Source: Amyelois transitella
Lineage: Eukaryota; Arthropoda; Insecta; Lepidoptera; Pyralidae
Assembly: GCF_032362555.1 (NCBI RefSeq)
Contig: NC_083517.1
Coordinates: forward strand, 8,142,001 to 8,206,000
Length of the DNA: 64,000 nt
Direction of reading: 5' to 3'
The notes under the pieces were generated by a model, which ran no database searches, had not been told where the DNA came from, and saw only the letters and a list, made by a program, of their open reading frames with translations. This document shows, piece after piece, positions 38,770-51,362 of this stretch (its first letter is position 1; every line of letters begins with the position of its first letter). Made by a program: the position numbers and the translations under genes.

Positions 38770-41700
38770 TTAGTAAGGCCGGTTGGCGTCCTTGGGCCGC
38801 TTCAGCTGGACCTTCAGCCGCTTCATGCCGATCTGGAAGCCGTTCATCGCCTGGATCGCGGCCTGGGCCGATGTCGGGTTGTCGAACGATACAAAGCCTG
38901 AAATTCAATTAAGTCGCATCGTATAAAACAGCTCTAGGACTGCAAACTAGTTAGTAATATTAGCTGGGAAAATGTATTTAATTTAATTCAAGTCAAACTT
39001 TATGATCAGAATTATTTGAAAGTAGATGGCAGAACTGTAGAACAATAAGGCTCTAATAACTTATCGAAACATTTGCTCTAGTTGGTGGCAACTCCAAAGA
39101 ACAAAGACGTTTTTTTAAAGGGGTGATTTTGAATTCCGCATCAAAAAGTCTTGCGCTAGGTGGTAGAAGTAACACCAAAGAGGTTTAAAAACTTATCGGA
39201 ACCCAGCTTTGGTAAATGAAGAATTTGTTTCAGATGACGTTACCAAATAGGAATCATTTGCAGGAGCCCATCGTTGGAAGGTAGGTGTTAGAATTTACGC
39301 TAAAAGTCTCAATAACTCTGTTTGGTAGCGTGGTCAATGAAGGCTTTACTGCTGATGACGTTTTCAAAGAGCAGAAACATCTGCATCAGCTCAGCATCAC
39401 CGAACCCTTGCAGTTCATCGTAGTACTTGCACCAAAGAGGCTATATAACTTACCAAAACATTTGCTTTGGTTGGCAGCGCGCTCAACGAAGACTGCCGCT
39501 GACGACGTTTCCAAAGGGCTCATGAGTTTAAAAGCACTGAATTCTATAATAGATGATAGAACTCATACCAAGGAGGCTCAATAACTTAAAGAAATATATG
39601 TTTTGGTTAAAGGCACGGACAATGAAAACTTTACTACTGACGACGCTACCAAAGAAGAGAAACATTAGCATGAGCTCATATTAAATTAAACTCTTGAAGT
39701 AGTTAGTAGAACTTACGCCAAAGAAGCTTCACTTACCAAAACATTTGCTCTGGTTGGTAGCGCGGTCTATGAAGACTTTGCTGCTGATCACGTTGCCAAA
39801 GGGCAGAAACATCTGCATCAGTTCAGCATCACCGAACTCCTGGGGCAGGTGGTAGATGAAAAGGTTGCAGCCCTCGGGGCCGGAGATCGAGCAGCCTGGG
39901 AACATCAGAAAATCTTTAAAGAACTCACAAATCTGCCCTTTAACACCACGATTCAGTTGTTTAAACAATTTAGAACCTATTGTTTTGTTGGGATTGTGGA
40001 CCTTGAATTGAAGACATTTTTTTTACTTAATTTATATTTCGTAAAGTTATATCTTCATAACATTAATGATTTTAATTTATAAAAATAAACGGAGTTGTAA
40101 CTACATAATAATAATTTAAGGTTTTAAAGATGATTTTGTCCTAAAAATCTTTCACTCGAACGCAGCAAGTGAAATATACATTTCACCATGATACCACAGG
40201 GCATTGTATTTAAATAGCAAAACGTTTAAAAAAAAATTAAAAAAACCTTTATTTAAAGTTAATCTCTTCTATTCTTCCACTGCCTCGATCTAGATTTTGG
40301 TATTAAAAACTATAATTCTGTAATAACATACAACAAGAAAATAAATACAGACAAACAGTACATAGACGAACATTAAACAGGAAACATGGTGCAACAGATG
40401 GACATACACATCGAAGAGACAGACCGTAGAATGAAGCTGAGATGATATCGTTCATGGGTGTGTCACTGTACATGTAATACACATTTATACATTTACTACC
40501 TACACATGTAATGCAATGTTATTATCTACATTGCCGCTTTCCAGGTTCTACTGTATTGTAAAAAATAATTAATAATTATGGAAATATTTTCACAATCAGT
40601 TCATGAGAGTCTAATTTTTTTATATTAAGGTAGTGATACATATTTTTGATCATTATTTCAAAGTAACTGGTAACAGTTTATGGTTTTCTGAAATTTATGT
40701 TACAAAGAATAATTTAGTGTATCATTCAAATAAGATAAGGTATTAAATGTTTGTGTTTATGTTGTTTGGTATGAGAAATGATACAAAAATGAGAACTGGA
40801 AAGCGGGTGAGGTATGCACAGAAACATTTATGTTGTTTACAAATAAACCAGGTTTAAGATAGAGGGTAGAAGAGGGTTCAACGGCTCTGGAACGACGATC
40901 AGTTTTATGTTAGAGAAGCGAAAATATTATAAAAAAAATAAAGGCAATGTTTATTGTCAATATAGGTTAGGTGGGTATTGATATTATGTCGCATTTTTTA
41001 AACCGACTTCAAAAAAAGGAGAAGCACAGCCTCAGTGCGAGTCCGAAACTGCATAGAAATATTAATATATCTTTTTATTAAAATTATTGACTATACATGA
41101 AGCATCGCAAAAGATTAGCTTTCCGGTCTACATATTAACCAATCACGATTTAATATTAAAAACTTTTATGTGTTCATTCTTCGCTTCCCCCACACTCCGC
41201 TGACCTAAGAGTTTGGTCCCAGAGCCCCACTTACCTTCTCTCTGCGCTGGGGCTATAGTGGACATCGGTGGTGGTATCGGCTGCGGGAACTGCCCGTATA
41301 CCGCCGGGTAGGCTGTTGAACATTAATTGGCACGTTTTCACAAGGAACACCTAGTCATTGCACACTTGCATGCAAACGTATTACATTGATATGAAGCTAC
41401 ACATAAGATAATAAGTAGTGTTTTAAATTAAGTAATTTTTATCTATGTAGTATTTATTATATTCATACATATATTTTAAACTAGCTGTGCCCGCGACTTC
41501 GTCCGCGTGGAATAGTTATTTTGTGCATCATTGAAGCCCTCAAGGAGGAATAATTTTCCCCGTTTTTTTTCACATTTTTCATTATTTCTTCGCTCCTAAT
41601 AGTTGCAGCGTGATAATAAGTAGCCTAAAGCCTTTTTCGATAAATGGTCTATTAGACACAAAAAGAATTTTTAAACTCGAACCAGTACCTAATTCCTGAG

Positions 41701-43067
41701 ATTGGCGCGTTCAAACAAACAAACAAATTCTTCAGCTTTATAATATTAGTATAGATTATGCAAAAAAATTGATGTACCTACGTGAGTGCGTGTTTAAGGA
41801 TGCTATTCAATCACGAAAATTCTACTGGATGGATTTTGATGAAACTTACGTACACGGGAAGAATAATGCCTGGAATAGAACATAGTTTATTTTTCTTACA
41901 AAAGCAAAGTCCCGGGGGCGCAGCTGTTAAAAAATAAATAAATTCTAAAGACAAAAAAAGGAAATTATAATAATGGAAAGTTAAAGTATCTCTTTGTATA
42001 CAACATTTGCTGTCTTGCCCATTGGAGACATCACAAATAAACTGTCACAGCTGGTGACCCGCGGAAAGCGACGTAGAGCTGTCCGTGTGAGAAGCAATTC
42101 GTCCTGAGGTCGACTCCGGCTGCTCCAAGCGTTTGACCTTGCAATTTGTTAATGGTCATCGCGAAACATATAGCCACTGGAAACTGAACACGCTTAAATT
42201 GAAATGGAAAGTTGTTGGGAATGAGGGGAATGCGTGGTATAAAAACAATTGCACCAGCTGCACAACCAGTAAGAATTTTAGCTTCTATAATATTGTTATG
42301 AAGCGAAAATGTATTGTGAGGGCAATGTTAAAATATTAAGGGTTTTGAAAAAATCTCTAAGTGAATCTATTTCTTTTAAGCCGTAGATAGCTCGAATTGC
42401 CCTTTTTTTTTGTAAACTATAATAATACTTTTAATTCTCATGTGGCGCCATCTCGTATCGGGTAGTCAAAAAATAAATATCTAAACCACGGGAACTAAAT
42501 CAATGGTGAAACGGTAAGTACTGGCGTTACTACATTGTGTGTTATTCCTGCTAATCTTGAGCGATGCATTGTCGCCGATGCGGGGCGCGTCAAACTACCT
42601 ACATAAAAAAAATCTTCTCAAAGATGTTGTGCAACGGTAAGTACTGGCGAAACTAAATCAATGAAAAAAAGAATTTCTAATAAATTGAAAATTTTGCCAA
42701 CGGCTACAATCGTGTTATTTCTTAAATTCTCATGAGGCGCCATCTCGTATCGGGTGGGAAAAAAAATAAATATCTAAACCACGGGAACTTAATCAAAGAA
42801 CAAAGCATAATGAATTAAATCAATAAAATGCTATTTTTTTAATCATCATTATAAATATGATAATTAATTAATTATAGCTTTTTATATCGATTCATAAATG
42901 ACGAAGTTCCATACAAACTTGCACCCCCTATTTCATCCCCTTGGGATAGAATTTCAGGATAAAAAGTAGCCTATATTCTAATCCAGGTTAATAGCTATAT
43001 CTGTGCCGAATTTCGTTCAAATCCGTTGGGTAGATTTTGCGTGATGCGCGTACAAACATACAGACAG

Positions 43068-43098
<31 letters not shown>

Positions 43099-46000
43099 AA
43101 AATTCTAAAAAAAATTGTTTTGGCTTCTATTGACCCTAAAAAGGCCCCTTATAATTTTTTTTCTTAAATATCTTCAATGTACAGACAAAGTTCAGTTACA
43201 GTTTTATTATATGTATGGATAAATGACATGAGAAACTTGGTCATATTTCTCGAGGGTTATTGTAGTAATTGGAAAGTTGCATCAATTAAAGTTCATATTT
43301 AACAAAATGGATTTCGTACTGAGGGTCAACATAATAAACTATGCCTAAATGAGGTGTATTTAATTTTCTATTCAAATTCATAACAGTAACAAAACGCTGT
43401 CAAAGTAAATAATGTGTCGTCAATGTTTTGTTTGCGAGTAATATAATATAGTCATTATGTATAAATATCAATAAGGTTTAAGGTACAACAGACATCGAAC
43501 ATAAACTACCATGACTGTGAATAAATCAAAACCAAACAGCGTGAATAGCATTGAGCTTATTTGTACGATGTCAGATAACAATTGATTGATATTTTTTTAT
43601 AAAATATTCAGGAAATAACATTGAATGTGGCCTAAACTAATAGTATTTCTATTTGAATCCGATATCGTAGCGGGACCAATATATTTGGTTTGACCACGGA
43701 AGCACATATGTCAGTGTCACTTAAAAAATCAGAAAGGAAAATTGACCTTATAATTTTTTGTAACTCTCCGTCTTTTTTTATATTAACCTTAAGTATAAAT
43801 GACAGGAAAATCGATAAAAAACAATTCTATTTTTAATAGGCACAATATTAATTAGAACGTCTTGTTCTGCTCTTAATGAAAAAAGGTAATTTTTTCATTA
43901 TGATGTAAGTAATTATATTTGAGAGTTTGGCTCCCAGGTAATTTCATGGGTTCATTAACCACAGAATATCAACTTTGTTACCTGACAATATTTTTTAACA
44001 AGGTATTTTCTATGAATTCTACGTCATAATCATACACTTAATTAAAAATATAGACATTATAATAAAGACATTGCGGTTTTACAATAAGTAACTACCAACT
44101 TAACAACGTAACGTGATTACGTGACTAGCAATAAGTATTTGTTGCCAAACGTTTCGTACATTTTTATTATAATAAATAAGTACAACGATATATTATTATA
44201 TAGTGTCTTACACTCATATTTGGCAACAAATTACGACAATAAAATATTATACAAATACGGGTTTAGCACGAGATCTTATTTTATTTTTCTTTTATTTTTA
44301 TTCAAGACCTCATGATAACCGAGCAAGCCACGAGTTCTACGTAAGCAATCCACAGATAATCAAGACAAAATGTATTTTTTTTAATATAATCTGACATCCA
44401 TTTGTGATGTCTTTTTTTTAAACATAGAATGACGTAACAATCTGTGGGGGCTAAGAACTTGTAGCTATGAAGCGTGGAAAAGCGGTATTTGGAAGGTGGG
44501 TCAGAGCGTGCGCCACTCACCGACTCCGGGGAAGGGCTGCATGCCCGGGTACGCCGCGTGCTGGAGGGCTGCTGCCTCCCCGTTTGGCAGGCCCTGTGCG
44601 GTCACTGGCACCGCTGGAAGTAAAACAATATTATATTTAATATCTCCTCCTGGTGTTAGACCCAATTGTGTTCTATCTGTAAGAGAAGTCTGGGATCCGA
44701 CAGTGACTATGATCCCGGATTGACCAGGTCAGGTTTTTAAACGAAGCGTGTCCCATATATTCTGCGCGACATTTCGGAGTAAGCTAGTCCTAATGGCTCT
44801 TTAGTTGCTTGAATGTGCAGGTTTCCTCACGATATATTTCTTAGCATAAGAACATCGGAAAAGAATTAAACTTATGTCCGGTAGTATATTTTTATTATTT
44901 TTGTCTAACTGGAATAGAGTACCTAATAATCAAAATGACAATTGCTTCAATATTTGAATATGGAAGTAACCTAATTTAATGCTTCCTTTTTTACATGATT
45001 ACTCCATTTTATCGCTTAATATTAAAATATGGAATCTAAAGTCTCTGTTTTAGGTATTTAAATATGGAACTCTAATCTTTAAACTAAATGTTTTATTCGC
45101 TAATTTGAAAATGGAATACTCACGTCCAGTAAACGTCTGGTGGATGCCATTGGTGTAGACCGCCTCTTGCGGCGGGGGCTGCCCGTTGGCGGTTTGCGCG
45201 GCCATGTTGAAGCCGGGCATGGTGGGGGACGGCAGCGACGGCAGCGCGCCGTTCAGCGGCTGCGCACCTCCAGTGCCTATCGCCAGACCAGTGTAGTTAT
45301 CTGTGAACGCGTCTATAAACGTTTTTATTTAAGAAATGTTGATATAAGACTAAGAAAAATCTTAAATTATTCACATACACATCTTAATGTAAGTAAAATT
45401 TATATATTTTATTATATTAAATTATGACATTTTTAAACATTCGTAACGATGCGCCTGATTCTCTACGGCTCTACGCGCTCGTAGCTACGGCGTAGCAGGT
45501 CTACGAAAGGCGTAGATCGGTTACGCTGTAGCTAGTTGTTAGCAACTTCTACGTATCAGAAGACATCCTTTAATCAACTTTATTTTATAAATAAATAAGA
45601 TATGATATAGCTCCAAAACATTTTTTATATATAAATTTTCTATTCTCGCACAAACAGCTCAGTAAGTTAATAAAGTCCTCCGTACGAAACTCTACACGTT
45701 AAATTATTATTAGGTTTTTATTGGCCGCCGTCGGAGCAGCTGGGACGCGATAAAATGAGTGTTACGATAGAAACGCAATTTATCGTCGATACGACCGCGT
45801 TTACGAATGCAATTGTAAGCGGAGGAAGATGTATTGTGATCGAAAAAGGAAGATGTGAGAAGTCGTGTGGTTTCCTGCTGAGAAGAATCACTCTTTATGT
45901 TATGAAGTAATTATGACTATTGGTTATATATATTTTTTATATGTGTGTTTATCAATTTCGGAATACAATCCATAAGCTCTAAAATATGGCTTTTAGGTTG

Positions 46001-47535
46001 TAATCGAGAACATGCATAGATGATAGGGATAATTGTTATAAGAACTTGCAAGACGGATTAAACTAAAGATAATAGGTAAGAATGAAGATTTAACCAAATG
46101 CCATAAGGTATTGACGAGTGAGAAACTAGGTCCATAACTGAAGTACCTAATGTTAAGGGTTACGACCATTTCCAAAATGATTGACCTTTTCCAAACTAGC
46201 CTGGTGCATTAAATGTACTTGTACGTACATGTTACCTATTATTTCCTCATTCATTTGTTTTCTTTACTTTAAATTTAAAAAAAAGACAATAATTATTATT
46301 TTCCGTATTTTGTAATAGTCTATTCATGGACATATCGTCTATTGATATGCCCGGGAACGGGTTTTGGCGGGAGAACAACATAACATCAACTTCTCCAAAG
46401 GGCCTCTACGTGTTTGATTAATATCCCCACGCAAGCCTCTCAAAAATCCGGGGTGTTATAGACCACATTATATGTAATAACGTGGTTAAAAACCCAGAAC
46501 TGTCATAATATAGAATCATTATTCGAATTTATAGTATAAATATACATTTTCACACCTATATAACCTTATTATACTATGTATCTTCATAATATATTCACTA
46601 TCACACTCTGTTATCATCTGAAGAAAGAAAGAAAGAAAGAAAGAAAAATATTTTATTTGATATCACAAACTTAACTATACTAAGTAACAGATTTTACAAT
46701 TTGGATATATAAATAATATTAATTTTTACATCTGGATAAGATTATTTCTTTAGATTGTAATTAAGTTATGTTTTAGTATAAGTAACTTACGATCTGTACC
46801 CTTGGAAGAGCGGAGTCTCCTAACACAGGTATTACATACTTAACAGGAGAGTTCAAACACTTTTGTTATTTACCATATTGTAAGTTAAAGAATAAATATT
46901 TTTTCATTTTTCATTTTCATTATAATAAAACACTTACCGGAGGTGGGGGGTACGACGGAGTTAGCCATGCCGTTGAGCGCGTGCGACGCCAGGGCCGTCA
47001 TCGGACTGATATAGCCCTGCGCAGTGGCAGCCACCATAAGCGCGGCTTGTTGCTAGAAATAGGATATAGTTTTGGTCAAGGGCGATCGGTGATTTTTATG
47101 GCGCTACAAGTGTTACAATTTATCATCAAATCTGGTAAATAGTGGTGGATCTTTATAGAAGAATTTAGGTCAGCAGTGGTAGGTTACGACATGAAGCGAC
47201 TGCTTTTGACTTCCCAGACCGTGTAATTAGATCTTAAGTAATTCCTGCTTGGACCTGATGATCCATCGTAATCTTCTCTGATACTTCGATACATATCGTA
47301 ACGGCAAAATCGTTGTAGCGCCTAGATAAACCATTGCATAGTTTTTTAAGCATGAAACAAATGACTGACTGACTACCTGCTCCGTGATGACTTGTGCGTA
47401 GGTGCCGTAAGCTCCGAACTGGTTGAACACGAACGGGTTGAGCAGGCTCATGTTGCCGGCCATCTGCTGCATGCGCCGGAGTTGCCGCTCCTTCTCCGTG
47501 TCCGCGAACTTCACCACCAAGCTGGAGGACGCGCC
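38770..47535 (-). CDS. bru3: bru3-like CELF/Bruno RNA-binding protein, last seven coding exons (5' part outside the window)
   Basis: Minus-strand exons in transcription order: 47377-47535, 46938-47052, 45124-45300, 44521-44613, 41235-41312, 39737-39895, 38770-38897. They total 909 nt, giving 302 residues plus stop with consistent phases. The first begins [20 protein letters not shown], the residues just after RRM2 in CELF proteins. [20 protein letters not shown] favours the CELF3-6/bru3 branch over bru1 and bru2. A Gln/Ala/Pro-rich linker follows. RRM3 then spans the last two exons, with RNP2 LFIYHL and RNP1 KCFGFVSF, and ends with [18 protein letters not shown]1 and RRM2 must lie beyond 64000. 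CELF proteins bind GU-rich RNA and control splicing, translation and stability. The intron before the last exon holds decayed copies of the RRM3 exon. Confidence 0.88.
39005..39736 (-). pseudogene. Five decayed tandem copies of the bru3 RRM3 exon 3' part with donor
   Basis: On the plus strand the functional exon starts after ACTTACC (39731-39737) with CAAAACATTTGCTCTGG. Related junctions recur at about 39583, 39448, 39311, 39192 and 39059, giving spacings of 119-148 bp. Each unit carries part of the exon (GACGACGTTTCCAAAGGG and GAAACATCTGCATCAG-like blocks) plus about 40 bp of intron (TAGAACTTACGCCAAAGAGG-like). Read on the minus strand, the unit at 39324-39419 stays open as [11 protein letters not shown] then [13 protein letters not shown]. 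The unit at about 39597-39680 stays open as [10 protein letters not shown] then [12 protein letters not shown]. The other three are broken. Decay grows with distance from the functional exon, which suggests outward ageing of a tandem array. Confidence 0.82.
41481..42303 (-). mobile_element. Helitron 3' end with a broken helicase tail
   Basis: The minus strand encodes the C-terminal end of a Rep/helicase: [30 protein letters not shown], then [29 protein letters not shown]. After a frameshift near 42060 it continues [16 protein letters not shown] to VVYKEIL and a stop at 41981-41983. Non-coding sequence then runs to a GC-rich stem (CGC-GAC pairing with GTC-GCG) about 10 bases before a terminal CTAG at 41481-41484. 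That matches the Helitron 3' signature of hairpin then CTRR with no target duplication. The 5' part is absent. It lies in a bru3 intron. Confidence 0.85.
42430..42797. repeat. Pair of direct repeats about 295 bp apart
   Basis: AATTCTCATG(T/A)GGCGCCATCT, CGTATCGGGT, then AAATATCTAAACCACGGGAA occur at about 42435-42497 and again at about 42728-42790. A second shared block, ACGGTAAGTACTGGCG, occurs near 42515 and 42635. Their order suggests a local duplication or two adjacent copies of an unknown element beside the Helitron fragment. Confidence 0.7.
42900..43110 (+). mobile_element. Dispersed element fragment with GACA microsatellite tail
   Basis: The stretch runs through CCCCTTGGGATAGAATTTCA, AAAGTAGCCTATATTC, TTCGTTCAAATCCGTTGGGT and GCGTACAAACATACAGACAG. 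It is of a type repeated across lepidopteran genomes and ends in a GACA/GACG run at 43066-43100. No coding part is present; I cannot decide between LINE tail and Helitron-like origin. Confidence 0.55.
44808..44880 (-). repeat. SINE/LINE tail fragment
   Basis: GAATGTGCAGGTTTCCTCAC followed by ATCGGAAAAGAATTAAAC matches the downstream half of the SINE-like copy at 49340-49540. It lies in a bru3 intron. Confidence 0.55.
45448..45556. repeat. Cluster of CTACG/CGTAG pentamers
   Basis: At least eight copies of CTACG or its reverse complement CGTAG in about 110 bp, giving many overlapping short palindromes such as CTACGCGCTCGTAG. This looks like the terminal part of a foldback or MITE-type element. 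It lies in a bru3 intron, about 150 bp upstream (in transcription) of the 45124-45300 exon. Confidence 0.6.
46618..46650. repeat. GAAA microsatellite, probably a LINE tail boundary
   Basis: Six GAAA units in a row followed by AATATTTTATTTGATATC. A simple-repeat start followed by AT-rich sequence resembles the reversed 3' end of a non-LTR element. It lies in a bru3 intron. Confidence 0.7.
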
Positions 47536-47597
47536 CTGAAACAATCATTTAAGCTTATTGCATTTTAAAATGAATATAATTATAGGTGGACTTAAAG

Positions 47598-47872
47598 TGC
47601 CGTGTGGTTTGCGGCACCAATAGTAAAATGAATAGGACCAGTCTATCTCTTTACCATGAATGGTAAAGAGAATCTCTTTACCGTAAAAGGCGACTAAGGC
47701 TCATAAACTTAGGATTCTTCTTTTAGGCGACGGGCTAGCAACCTGTCACTATATGAATCTCAATTTTATCATTAAGCCAAAAAGCTGAACGTGGCCTGTC
47801 AGTTTTTTCAAGACTGTTGGTTCGGTCTAACCCACAAGGGATATATACGTGATTGTATGTATGTATGGGCTT
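47598..47872 (+). repeat. Interspersed repeat, family A copy with internal duplication
   Basis: GTGTGGTTTGCGGCACCAAT, AAGGCGACTAAGG, GGCGACGGGCTAGCAACCTG, AAGCTGAACGTGGCC and a TATGTATG tail. TCTCTTTACC occurs twice in the first third, a small internal duplication not seen in the other copies. Confidence 0.87.
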
Positions 47873-47944
47873 AAATACATATGGTACTTTCTGTTAGTCG
47901 AATTATATTTTCGCTGAGCCACATGGACAACTGAGCGGATATAC

Positions 47945-48060
47945 ATATATCACGTCTATATCCCCTACAGTCAAAACAGAGCCGACCGCCTTCTTTCCCT
48001 TGATTGTCTTTTACAATCTTGAATCCGAAAGAGAAGCAGCTGGCTCACACTTCACTGCCT
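47945..48060 (-). repeat. Interspersed repeat, family A, reverse fragment, diverged
   Basis: TATCACGTCTATATCCCCTA and CAAAACAGAGCCGACCG match the reversed 3' end of family A; homology fades after about 48030. Confidence 0.55.
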
Positions 48061-49339
48061 GACCAACTCTGAACAATAACAAGAAGAATATAAAACAATT
48101 AACGACAATGCTTTTTACCTAATAAACCTTTGTGAAACAGTCCAATTGTATGGCATTTGGAAAAAAATACCAATACAAAAAGAAACAACATCACACAAAC
48201 ACAGCATCATTTATTTACAAGAACTTTAGCAGCAGTATCTTTTATTTTGGTAAACTCTATTCTAATTGAATTTAACAAATTAAAGTATTGCAGCAATAAA
48301 TTCTAAACGAGTAGTTGGTTTTCTAATTAAATTGAGTATACCTGGAAAGTAATAAGCATTTCCGAGTAAATTCTAGTTCACAAACAAATTTCACTTTGAA
48401 AGCTCCAGTCGAAATCCCATACGCGTATAGGATTCCGTTACATTGTAATAGAATTCCTAAGAGCGGAATAATTTAATACCGAGCTGTACCAGCGCCAACG
48501 ATACGCTCGTAACAGGGAAAAGCCACTTAAACTCCGAAGACTGTTACAATTCACCACAAACTACATAGCAACAAAACTCGGCAATGGAACTAAACGGTGT
48601 ATGCGAACGGCATTCATTATGTATTTACAGGCAAGAGGCAAAAATGACGAGGCACATAGGCCGGCCGGCGAGCAACAGGTCGCAGCCCGCAGTGCAACAA
48701 GTTATTTGGGCTCGCATCCAAAAATGCATCGGCCGAGACGCAGGCCTGCAAACGCTCTTGCGGAAAACTGGCTTCCTTCCCAATTCGAAGTAATAGTTCC
48801 GCCATTACGCTCCCACTTTCGCTAATTGAGTCGAATGTTGAACTGAGTGTTAAGTAGGCGTTAATTGCGGCCTGCTACCGCGCTTTGTATGGTTGCACCG
48901 CGCGCGTGATTATGCATATTATTTCACTCGAATTATTCCCCTGATAACGCATTTATTCATGCCACGATTGCAATGTTTGCGTCGTGAAATTGGTAAGTTT
49001 CAGTAAACACGGCGGTTTCGCCACTCGAAACATTTACATATTTCAATTTATTCCGCTTTTCGATTTGTTTGGAGATATGAAGTTCGAATGATGACAGGTG
49101 ATGAATAAATTAGTTGAATGGGATTTTATGTGTACCTATGTTGTAATTGAAAGCGGTAGTCAAATGCGTAAAAGGTTCCAAAATTACTGTAAATGATAAT
49201 TAAAGAAGACTCGGGTTAAGTCATAGACGGAGAGAGAAATAGAAAAGTAATGTTACTATATTAACTAAATTATGGGTATTTAGTTAAATTATGGGTTTTC
49301 TATGTTACAGTTGATGCCAACGCTACAACTTAAAATCCA

Positions 49340-49540
49340 GTAGTCTGAATGTGCAGGTTTTCTCACAATGTTTTTCCTTATCGTAAGAGATTCGGTTAGT
49401 CTTGAATCTAATGTGCATAAATTCGAAAACAGTCATTGGTACATGGCCGCGGTGGGATTTGAACCTATGCCTTTATACGCAACACGCATTTTAACCGGAC
49501 ACCTTACCGATTCGACTATCGACGCTCTACATACAAATAT
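49340..49540 (-). repeat. tRNA-derived SINE, reverse orientation
   Basis: Read on the minus strand it has GTCGAATCGGTAAGGTG (A-box-like) and GGTTCAAATCC (a perfect B box, plus-strand GGATTTGAACC at about 49456). The tail ends in GTGAGAAAACCTGCACATTC. The tRNA-like head plus unrelated tail is the SINE layout. The tail is shared with 44808-44880. Confidence 0.75.
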
Positions 49541-50764
49541 GCAAGACGCATCAAATATATACCTTGACAATAATCAATCATCTACTGATGATCTGATAAA
49601 TAGCTAGATTCACCAACCAACAAAGTTAGACCGGTCCATTTGCAGATTAGCCGTAAAGATTGCTTCCAACATGCGCCGGGTTTACGCGCCATAACCCACC
49701 ATGCTCGTCCATGACACTTAAGAGCATGTACTCCGTGCTCCGGAATGTTAATAAACTCACGTTTGCGAAAATCCAATGTACTTGTATAAAGAGTTATCGC
49801 ATGAAATTTGGGTCATAATATATTTCTTTATTGGCAGTAAATTTTATATGTGCGTGAAAGAAAGTTTCTGCAAAGAATGTTTATAATCAAAGATGACAAA
49901 GAATCGTTGACTAGTTGCGTAATTTTAGATTTAGACATAAAATAACTAATAAAAATGTGTTTTGTTAACATTCGTTTGTATCTGTGTTTACTGACTGTTA
50001 AAATATTGCAAGTCTTCGCGATTGGTCAAATTAGCTATTAGTCCAATTTACGCTGTTGGTATAAAATGGCCATTATTTACTTTCGACTTAAACTTACGTC
50101 GGTCACTTTACACAAGGTTACACAATGACTTTGTCTCCGAGCAATCTACATATATGCCGCATAACCACAAAAAATTAATCGAAATTCTATGCGAAAGATA
50201 ATTTTTATTTGAACATTGCCTTGTTCAAAATCTTCTTTTAAAAGCCAACCGTTGAAAACACTAATAAAAAGCTATCCGCTGATTTAACCATAATATAAAA
50301 GCGAAAATATTGCTGTTCAATTAATCGTTTCACAATAGGTAGTTTTATCGTGGGCTAAGAGTGAGCACTTGTGTCAGCTAGAGCCCGGGGCGGCTTTCCG
50401 TAAGGCTATCCGGCCGCCACGCGCACGCTATAGCCTTTGAAGATGAGAGCCTTTTGCTTTGTTTCAATAAACCTTTGGTAAATTACCACTCACATTTATA
50501 TAATTACAGTAAGAAATAAAATACTTTTATAAGTAACGCAATTTTGTATAGTTTTTTTTAACGCAATATTATATAGTTGTTTTACGTATTCTATGGAGAT
50601 TTAAAATAAAACTTTTGCGTTTTAGTGTTTGTTTGTGTTTTAGTGACTGAAATAGTCCTAAAATTCCCAGAACAACCGAAAATAATTGTCTTAATCTAGT
50701 AATAAAATATCACTTTCAAATAACAATAAATAAATAAATACCCTTTTCATTATGTCTCCTGTCA

Positions 50765-50875
50765 CGGGTCTGCTGGAAGAGATTTCTTCAGAAATAAGCA
50801 GAATCTATGTTCCTATTTTTTATTTTGTTTTTTTTGTGTACATGTAATGTAATTGGTAAATAAATAATATGGAAT
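50765..50875 (+). repeat. Interspersed repeat, family D copy 2
   Basis: GTCTGCTGGAAGAGATTTCT, GAAATAAGCAG, and GTGTACATGTAATGTAATTG with a TAAATAAATAA end. Same order as 20417-20530. Confidence 0.6.
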
Positions 50876-51284
50876 ATGTTGAGATTTTTTGATAAGATTC
50901 AAGTGAATAAACAAGCAATGTTAATTTTACGTACCTACCATTAGGAGCACGCAAACTATTCATCGGACGATGATGTGATTTATTTGATAACTGTTATTAT
51001 GTAGTCAAGTGTTTACAAGTACTAATATAAATTATTGATACATAATAAAAGTGATTTCCGTACCTTGAACGAAATCCTAAAATATATAATTGTTTTGTTT
51101 GTAGTTTATTCAAGTATCACGCAAAAACTAATTACCTACTGGTTCTAAAAAGCACTATAAAATTTGGCACAACTTTAACATCTGGGCAGGCCTAGACGAG
51201 CGTATCTATATCAAATAAGAGACGTTCTTGCAAAAGGTCAGGTCAATGTATCCGAAACTGACGAGCCTGCCTTAAAGAAGTATT

Positions 51285-51362
51285 TAGGGATCGTGGCAAG
51301 TAAAATAAGGTTGTCTCTGCCTACCCCTCCGGGAAAGAGTCGTGATTCTATGTATGTATGTA
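51285..51362 (+). repeat. Interspersed repeat, family B copy
   Basis: GGGATCGTGGCAAGTAAA, TTGTCTCTGCCTACCCCTCC, GGGAAAGAGTCGTGATTCTA and TATGTATGTA. Confidence 0.85.
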
